Source: Branchiostoma floridae (lineage: Eukaryota > Chordata > Leptocardii > Amphioxiformes > Branchiostomatidae). From it: 64,000 bases of DNA. Each line of letters starts with the position of its first letter. Positions within the stretch are counted from its first letter, which is position 1. This document shows positions 57,235 to 64,000 of this stretch, piece by piece. The position numbers were made by a program, and so were the translations under genes. The stretch covers positions 10,080,223-10,144,222 of the forward strand of contig NC_049995.1 in NCBI RefSeq assembly GCF_000003815.2, written 5' to 3'. The notes below the pieces were generated by a model, which saw only the letters and a program-made list of their open reading frames with translations, was not told where the DNA came from and did not search any database.

Positions 57235-60200
57235 ATCTTATGCTACTAAAGGATCTGCTTAGAGATTAGTAATGCAGAACTTAATAGCAGTTTTGCAATC
57301 ATAACTCTAGATCTGCCACATGATATTACATTTTTCTGTTTTGAATGATTAAAATGGGAAGTGATATTCATAATTAACTGACTGAATGTAAAGTTGTAGA
57401 TAATATTTTGTACATACTTTGTATCAACTTCTGTTTCTTGTGCTTTGTATGTTGGGTAAGTACACTTGTACTGTATTCTCTTTGTAGAATATTTAGTGCA
57501 AGACCTGGTTTTGTTGCCCTATATTTTATGAAAAGTTCATGATTATATTATAACTATTTCAGAAGCATGTAATAGCAATCTTACTCAAAAATTTATTTAT
57601 TTATTTGGGTAAGAAATTTTTTTCTGAATTAAGTTTAAGAATACAAGTTGGTAAGTTCCATCTTTCTCAAACTGTACTTCAAGAGCAACTCCCAAACATT
57701 GTATTCACTTAACAGTTAAACACTTTTGTGTGTCGAAGAATACATAAATATAGTTTCATAATATGAACTCCATGCATTTGTATGTTGTTATGCAGATTGT
57801 AAGAATTTCATACCTTCATCACAATAAAGTTCAGCTTTTTCTTGTACATGTACTATCTGTACTCTATACTTAGTTAATAGTGTTTCAGGTCATAATAGTA
57901 CATGTATGGAAAGATTCCATATAACAATGGAAACATCACTGTAGTACTAACAAGTATATGCCTACCGTACATCTTAAAACTTGTAGTTTTATCTTTGCAG
58001 TGACATCTTTACTGTAAATCCATGACAACACGAATATGCATTTTTTTCTTCTACTACTGCAGTATCACAACTTAGAACATACCCGAAATTTCTGTTTCCA
58101 AGCTACCACTAGATAAAACCACTGCAAAAGTAAATGGATTTACAGTACTTCCATTATTAGGGGGGGGGGGGTCATATTTGATTTTTTTTCATAGACTAAG
58201 AGGGCATGTAAAAATGACACATGATAATAGGAGTGTATATGAAGTCAAGATGTATTTGCCAGTAATCCTAAATTGCAGCTGATTCTCATGTATGGAAAAC
58301 AGAAAGGTTTTCTAGACAGCCTACGTGCACATCATATACCTCAAATCCTGTACAACTTCTGCAACACCAATCCTTGCCCTCCAGACCTGCAGCTTGTGTT
58401 GTGCAATAAGCCTGTTCACAGTTTGAAATGTGCATGCACAAGGTCAAAGTTGAAGGCCCCTAACTTCTTAACAGTTCTTGTCTGGACTATGGTCAATACA
58501 TGTCCAGATATGTCCTGTTTTGGTCTAAGAGGCCTTCAAGTTGTGCATGTGCAATTCACACTTTGAACAGGATAACATGCTTGCATTGATCCTGAAAAAA
58601 ACAGCCTAAAATTTGTGCTAGCACCAGCCAGCTATCAGCCAATCAGAAGCCCGGGTGTTCTTCCAGTTCAAATCACCAGCCAATCATGTGCAAGAGTTAA
58701 AAGTCCAGGGCCAATCATATGTAGGAGTTACCCTAGAAGGCTGTTAGACCAGGGCAAGTTGCTTGTGTATTGCAATACAAGTTGTGGGTCTAAAAGGGAG
58801 GATTCTGCAACACAAAATGCTACAAGCATGCTGCAACTAGTGCACTCACTCGTGCAAAATTTCCCTCAGTCCACCCTTCACCAAACACTGACAATTGATT
58901 ATCAAGCTATACATTTCATAGATAGCACTTAGCAAAGACAACTTTCAGTTCAACTGAATAGCTTAACACATGGTCGCTTTTGTCATACAAAACATACAAT
59001 GAGTAAGGCAGCAAGTTACAGTATAGGCAACAAAATTGTGTACATACACTGATTTTCATCGTTAGGATAAGTGTACAAAGGATAACACATAACAAAATTA
59101 TATTACATCATTAGGCTTGCTCCTGAGGCATCGCCAAAAAATTACATTACATAGAAGCCTGACTGCAAAACATGCCACAAATTTACATATCTTCAAGAAA
59201 ATTACTGACCATCTTCCAAAAGCTTTGAAACATTTGATACATCAAACTATTCCATATAGAATATCCATTAAAACAAAAACTTCTTAAATATTTAACAATT
59301 CAACATTATTTTTCCAAGCAAATTCTATGCAATTTTGGAGACAACATAATGTTTACAACATTAGTGTTACAGTTGAATATTAGCCTTGAAGAGTGGAATT
59401 TTCATGTAGACTTAGAAGATGGTGTCTGAAATTGACACTTTATAACCTAATGACTTAGTTTAAATGTTTCCTTCTGAAAAACAATATTATTCTTCAAAGA
59501 AAATGAGCGACAGTTTGATAAATTCACCCAACATTGTCTTTGTTGCAGAAATGAAATAAAATGTAGATGTTCCAAAATCATTGTTTGAGGTAAAAATTAT
59601 TCAACCAAGTCTTCCTGAGATGTTGTATTGTAGAAGAGCAATAATTTGAAACTGAAAATGTTGGATCTCTATTTATGATGCTTACAGACATTGTAAACTT
59701 TAGCATCTGTTTTTGAAAAACAGAGGAAAAAAATTCCTCACTATTTTATTTCTTGCTCCATTATCACTAAAATTAAGCCTTTAAAAGACCATAAATTAAC
59801 AAGCAAACAATAAAACAAAATATACATGTATGATATCAATTCAACTCCAAAGCTTTCTGCGAATGAACCGCAAACTTTGATTACAACTTTTCTACCTATT
59901 ATTTTAAGGAAGCGATCCCAGTGCTTTTTGCGGGTAAAGAGTTAGTGTACTTTTTTTTACGTAATCGTCTAGTGCAAGTCCTTCATGCTATTTGTACTTT
60001 GTTCCTTCATTAAAAATGTCAGGTTTAAAATGTGTCGTTGATTCGAAATTCCTGAAAAGTTTTCATCAACTAGTCTGCTAAGAACTAGTTTTATCAAGTT
60101 CATGATTAGTGTTGTGCTTTCTTGTTCATCATTTCTACACCTTGAAAAGACATTCTATTGATGGAAATCAGCTTGGCTATGGGAATAACATGGTTACTAC

Positions 60201-60429
60201 ATGTTGTAAAAGATAAAAGAAGCAAATATTGGTTGCAAAACAAACTAAAAAAAAAATGAAATGATGTCTTCATACTGTAGGCCTTAGTGTAACAATTTTT
60301 TCTCAAGTATCAAAATTCAAAATTACCTTAAAGCTTCCTTTTCAATATATTCCCAGAAATAGTTTTGATTCAAGAAAAGGATATAAGCACTTTGACAATG
60401 ACCATAATGGTGCAATTGTCAAGTAAGTA

Positions 60430-60870
60430 AGTGCTTGCCTTGCATTCAGTAGATCATAAGTTCTACCCCATCTGTGTCAAGCGAAAGACAAATTTGTTTT
60501 TTCTTGTTGGACCAGTCCGGAAAAAAACAGACCTGAAAAAATCAGTGGACCAGGTTTTGGACCTATTAGACAATGAACAGATTATATCGACAGGGGTTTA
60601 CACATTCCAGACAATAAAAAGTTAGAGCAAAGTAGAGCAGACTTTATAGTCATTTCTACCAAGTTTCTGCAATTAATGTTGTTTACATGAAGATAGGATT
60701 TTAAAACACCAGTGAGAATCAACTACTCCACCATAGAGATTCCTTTATAGCAAAATGGACCATTGTTTTGAGTACTGCCCATTCACAAGTTTTCATAGAC
60801 AGTCAGGTCCAGGTTCAGGTCCAGACCTGGACCTGGACCTGAACTGGACCTAGACCTCAGAATATTTTGT
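60430..60870. mobile_element. Internal fragment of the Harbinger-like family
   Basis: It matches, inverted, the middle of 47339-48237: GTTGGACCAGTCCGGAAAAA, ACAGACCTGAAAAAATCAG, TACCAAGTTTCTGCA, AGAGATTCCTTTATAGCAAAA, CATTGTTTTGAGTACT and a CCAGGTTCAGGTCCAGACC stretch. Neither terminus is present. It is preceded by a SINE-like CTTGCCTTGCATTCAGTAG stretch. Confidence 0.6.
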
Positions 60871-61011
60871 ATATCCACAACTATGAGTGGACTAGCCCCT
60901 TGCTGTAGCGATTGCACAAAGCTGTGTGGTCCAGGGGCTTTGAATTGATGATGGGAGCTACCATAAGCACCAACTACAAACTTAAACTTTTCAGTTTGAT
61001 GAACTCCTTCC

Positions 61012-61503
61012 CATAGCCAAGCTACCACCATCCTGTTCTACATGTACATGTTAGTTACTGAGGTTAATATGGAGTATAGTGTGTGAGAGAGTGTCGGACC
61101 TAGTTGTTTGGATGTATCAAAGATTTCTCGGGGTTGCTGGTGTCTATACTGTCTTGTCCTGAGCGATGTTTTTCACTGGTGTTTTCACTGGTGTTTTTCA
61201 TTTTGACAATGTCCTTCCCATAATCAAGCTACCACCATCCTGTTCTACATGTTAGTTACTGAGGTTAATATGGAGTATAGTGTGTGAGAGTGTCGGACCT
61301 AGTTGTTTGGATGTATCAAAGATTTCTCGGGGTTGCTGGTGTCTATACTGTCTTGTCCTGAGCGATGTTTTTCACTGGTGTTTTCACTGGTGTTTTTCAT
61401 TTTGACAATGTCCTTCCCATAGCCAAGCTACCACCATCCTGTTCTACATGTTAGTTACTGAGGTTAATACGGAGTATAGGTAGTGAGTGAGAGAGTGTGA
61501 GAC
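61012..61503. repeat. Tandem ~200-bp units carrying the end of the IAH1 last exon
   Basis: Two and a half units start at CCCATAGCCAAGCTACC (about 61014, 61214, 61414). Each includes AAGATTTCTCGGGGTTGCTG and a GTGTCTATACTGTC stretch that corresponds to the C-terminal codons of IAH1, with CTTGTCCTGAGCGATG joined directly to it. The real exon at 61504-61683 has about 40 coding bases between those two blocks. The array is therefore a tandem copy of the last exon with an internal deletion. Confidence 0.8.
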
Positions 61504-63613
61504 CTAGTTGTTTGGATGTATTAAAGATTTCTCGGGGTTGCTGGTGTCTATACTGTCCCAGTGGGGGAAGATGAAGGGGAGGTGGTCTGTCTTGTCCTGA
61601 GCGATGGGGGAAAGGCACCGGGCGAGAAACTGGCTCCCCTCCCTCGAGAGGTGGAGCCCGTCCGAGAGAAACTTACGCCAGTCCTGGAACGAAAAAAACA
61701 AATTCTTTCAGTTGTCATTAAACATGGAAGAAGCCTCCTTACTTGATACCTTGATAAAAGGTAGAGTTAGATATAAACATTGTATCCATAGCACTGCCTG
61801 CAAAACTGAATATGTAAACATGCAAACATTTGATGGACATGCAGCCACTCTCTGATTGGTTGAACTGATAATTGCCATGCTGTCATTGGTTGAACTGATA
61901 CTAATTGTGATGGACAGTCAGGATCAGTCTATGTTCTAGCTTTGCTGTAACAAGCCCCTATACATAAGAAGGGAAAGAAAAAGAGGGAGAGAGAGAAAGA
62001 CAAGCAGGAAAAGAAAAAGAGGGAGAGAAAGAAAGACAAGCAGAAAGATGGAGAAACTGAGAAAGAGAGAGAAGTAAAAAGAGCGAAACAAAGAAAAAGG
62101 AAAAAGCTGGGAAAAGAAGGAAAAGCTATAAAGAGGAAAGATAGAGGGAAAACAGAAAGGAAGGAAAGAGTGAGAGAAAAAGAGAGAGGGCAGGAGACGG
62201 ACAGAGAAGATGGAAAGAGATAGAGATATGGTCGGAGAGATGTACAAATATAGTACAATTACCTTCTCATTCTGCATGTAGGTGTACAGGTCGACACACG
62301 ACGTCTGTTTCTCCACTGCCACCTCACAGCACATCTTAGCATACTGCCCAGTCACTGCATTCAACCTGTTCAACTTTAAACCTGCAAATCACAACACAAA
62401 AGGTTACATAATACATGATATTCAAAGTCCCACTCAACTCAGACAAAGTGTTGCACAATGCCACTTGAAAGACCTTCTGAAACCAGTAGGAGATTTTCTT
62501 TATATATCCAACAACAATATTGTAGTATTCAATTGACATAATTAATTGTAATGTTACTGAGATGATTGTGATTTGCAGGTCAAAAATAACAGTCAAAGCT
62601 GATTGGTTGATAGTATCACTTCAGCACCAAGGAGAGCACTGATTGGTCAAACCACATCACTTCAGAATCAAGGAGAGTACTGATTGGTCATGCCACATCA
62701 CTTCAGAACCAAGGAGAGTACTGATTGGTCAAATCACATCACTTCAGAACCAAGGAGAGTACTGATTGGTCAAATCACATCACTTCAGAACCAAGGAGAG
62801 AACTGACTGGTCAAACCACATCACTTCAGAATCAAGGAGAGTACTGATTGGTCATGTCACATCACTTCAGAACCAAGGAGAGTACTGATTGGTCAAACCA
62901 CATCACTTCAGAATCAAGGAGAGTACTGATTGGTCATGTCACATCACTTCAGAACCAAGGAGAGTACTGATTGGTCAAATCACATCACTTCAGAATCAAG
63001 GAGAGTACTGATTGGTCACCTCACATCACTTCAGCACCAAGGAGAGTACTGATTGGTCAAATCACATCACTTCAGCACCAAGGAGAGTGCTGATTGGTCA
63101 AATCACATCACTTCAGAATCAAGGAGAGTACTGATTGGTCACATTGCACCAATGTCCAATTTTTGTGTTGGAAATTGACTTCTACCAACACAGATGAACT
63201 TTTCAGGGTTGTGGAATGTAAAAGAAAATTATGGATAAACTAAACTTTAACTTACAAACACTACAAACAAATTTTCAGCTGACTACATCAGCCTTGTTCA
63301 CAAAATGGACGCGTAACAGTAGCTTTTGGGGGTAAGTCCTAACTAATATTTGTAATGTTGGTTAGTTTAAGTTTAGTTTATTCATAATGACCTTTAAAGA
63401 AAATGTTGTATTTTGGTTTTATCAAGTCTTGAAAGATCATAAGCTCTCCTTACCTTTTTCTTTACAAACCTTCCTCCACTCAGCCTCATCCAGAGGAGGG
63501 GGGGTGATGAGGATGATCTTCTCTGGACCGATGCCCTGGCCCTGGAGGTAGTGGACCATGTTCCTGAGGTTGTTCTTGTAGGTTTCCAGTGGTACATGTT
63601 GTTGTGGGTTTTC
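61504..63613 (-). CDS. IAH1: IAH1-like SGNH/GDSL esterase, C-terminal exons (partial)
   Basis: Three exons in consistent phase: 63613-63454, 62381-62263, 61683-61504, giving the last about 152 residues; earlier exons with the GDS serine block lie beyond the window. The first reads ENPQQHVPLETYKNNLRNMV..IILITPPPLDEAEW, the second GLKLNRLNAVTGQYAKMCCE..VDLYTYMQNEK, the third DWRKFLSDGLHLSREGSQFL. DGLHLS holds the Asp and His of the catalytic triad of SGNH hydrolases. The sequence follows isoamyl acetate-hydrolysing esterase 1 homologues (human IAH1 has ENPKQHIPL and SDGLHLS). In animals the physiological substrate is uncertain. Tandem partial copies of two of its exons lie alongside. Confidence 0.93.
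61850..61935. mobile_element. CCAAT-rich MITE, partial copy 3
   Basis: CTGATTGGTTGAACTGATAA, TGTCATTGGTTGAAC, CTAATTGTGATGGACAGTC and the end AGGATCAGTCTAT match, inverted, one end of 28405-28642. IAH1 intron. Confidence 0.55.
61966..62232. repeat. Purine-rich GAAAGA microsatellite
   Basis: About 260 bases of AG-only sequence (GAGAGAGAAAGACAAGCAGG twice, then AAAGAGAG variants). Serine/phenylalanine-rich frames on the opposite strand come only from this repeat. IAH1 intron. Confidence 0.95.
62599..63142. repeat. 41-bp minisatellite with CCAAT-box units, 13-14 copies
   Basis: The unit is TGATTGGTCAAATCACATCA, CTTCAGAACCAAGGAGAGTAC. Each contains ATTGGTC (inverted CCAAT). Variant positions (CAAACCAC versus CATGTCAC, AATCAAGG versus AACCAAGG) partly alternate, suggesting dimer-wise amplification. 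IAH1 intron. Confidence 0.95.
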
Positions 63614-63741
63614 CTGTAAAAATGGGACAAAGGTCAAATGTCAAAGTTCATGCTAAAAAAAGTTTCCAGTGGTATATGTTGTTGTGGGTTCTCCTCTGAA
63701 AAAGGGTCAAAGGTCAAATGTTAAAGTTCATGATGATGAAT
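63582..63741. repeat. Tandem 80-bp duplication spanning an IAH1 exon-intron junction
   Basis: GTTTCCAGTGGTACATGTTG at 63582 recurs as GTTTCCAGTGGTATATGTTG at 63662. On the minus strand the second unit reads a TTTTTCAG acceptor then EENPQQHIPLET, a truncated copy of the exon start. A weaker third copy may begin near 63803. No donor follows in the copies. Confidence 0.85.
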
Positions 63742-64000
63742 GGTACAAAAGGGACATAGATATTTAAGTTGCTGAGGTTGGTTTAGTAGCTGCACAAAAT
63801 GTAGATTTCCAGAGGAACAAACTGTTGTGAATTCTCCACTAAAGCAGCAAGGGAAAAAGGTGTCAAAGTTTAGGAATGGTTATCAAACAAGGTAAAGACA
63901 AGGTAGTTTTGTTGTTAGTTTTTTTTACTTACACCATGGGCAGCACCTAATATGGTGGGCTTTAGAAAGCTTTTTTTCCACTTTTATCTTACTTGGCTCA
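63742..64000. other. IAH1 upstream intron, no confident exon
   Basis: Mostly AT-rich. The minus strand near 63930-63970 has KPTILGAAHG in frame before a GTAAGT donor; it could be the preceding exon but lacks the expected GxND. It is left unassigned. Confidence 0.35.

Larger units (their letters stand above)
56068..61011. other. GID8 3' UTR and intergenic region
   Basis: No gene is supported. AATAAA at 57823-57828, after a long AT-rich stretch, is the best candidate GID8 polyadenylation signal, giving a 3' UTR of about 1.8 kb. The region contains a CGCGGTGG-type MITE (57046-57234), a G run at 58161-58170, a stretch with two AGCCAATCA motifs (about 58636-58684), a CCTGAGGCATCGCC repeat motif near 59125, and a Harbinger-like fragment (60430-60870). 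Confidence 0.55.

Noticed and set aside
61929..62373. 145-codon minus-strand frame rich in Ser/Phe/Leu
   Set aside because: It begins in IAH1 exon sequence and then runs through the AG microsatellite beyond a good GTAATT donor, so it is read-through.
63925..63975. Upstream IAH1 exon (KPTILGAAHG before a GTAAGT donor)
   Set aside because: Position and phase would fit, but the conserved GxND block is absent and no clear acceptor lies within the visible 75 bases.

Overview
The window looks like nuclear DNA of an invertebrate chordate. A cephalochordate (amphioxus, Branchiostoma) fits best, but this is an inference. It rests on intron-rich genes with vertebrate-like orthologues, phase-1 LDLa exons, mosaic membrane proteins, and introns crowded with short inverted-repeat elements, tRNA-derived repeats and minisatellites. 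All genes were assembled by hand from exons whose splice sites and reading phases agree.

Five protein genes are supported. (1) 7060-18574, minus: a 17-exon type II membrane serine protease of 876 aa with a proline-rich tail, TM helix, SEA domain, eight LDLa modules and a complete trypsin domain. (2) 19143-30527, plus: a type II membrane C-type lectin of about 393 aa, divergent from the protease across 568 bp that hold E-box palindromes. (3) 34003-43054, minus: ADRM1/RPN13, the proteasomal ubiquitin receptor, 10 exons and 397 aa. (4) 46987-56067, plus: GID8/TWA1, a CTLH E3 ligase subunit, 228 aa, head-to-head with ADRM1. (5) 61504-63613, minus: the last three clear exons of an IAH1-like SGNH esterase that runs past the right edge.

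Layout: 1-7059 is repeats, including one copy of a ~2-3 kb segment repeated at 31.0-33.0 kb. 7.1-18.6 kb is the protease, 18.6-19.1 kb a divergent promoter, and 19.1-30.5 kb the lectin. The 7.3-kb third lectin intron holds a TTAGGG-bearing satellite split by a 4.5-kb CACTA-like element. 30.5-34 kb is repeats and 34-43 kb is ADRM1, with a 1.1-kb foldback element in one intron. 43-47 kb holds the promoter region, a palindrome-ended element and a five-fold array of the GID8 start exon. 47-56 kb is GID8, 56-61.5 kb is mostly non-coding, and 61.5-64 kb is IAH1.

ADRM1 and GID8 both serve ubiquitin-dependent turnover; the protease and the lectin are both predicted cell-surface proteins. The most unusual signals are structural: several exons are flanked by partial tandem copies of themselves (GID8 start exon x5, GID8 exon 3 x2, two IAH1 exons), and many elements can be delimited with target-site duplications. 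I found no operon, CRISPR array or intact tRNA/rRNA gene.
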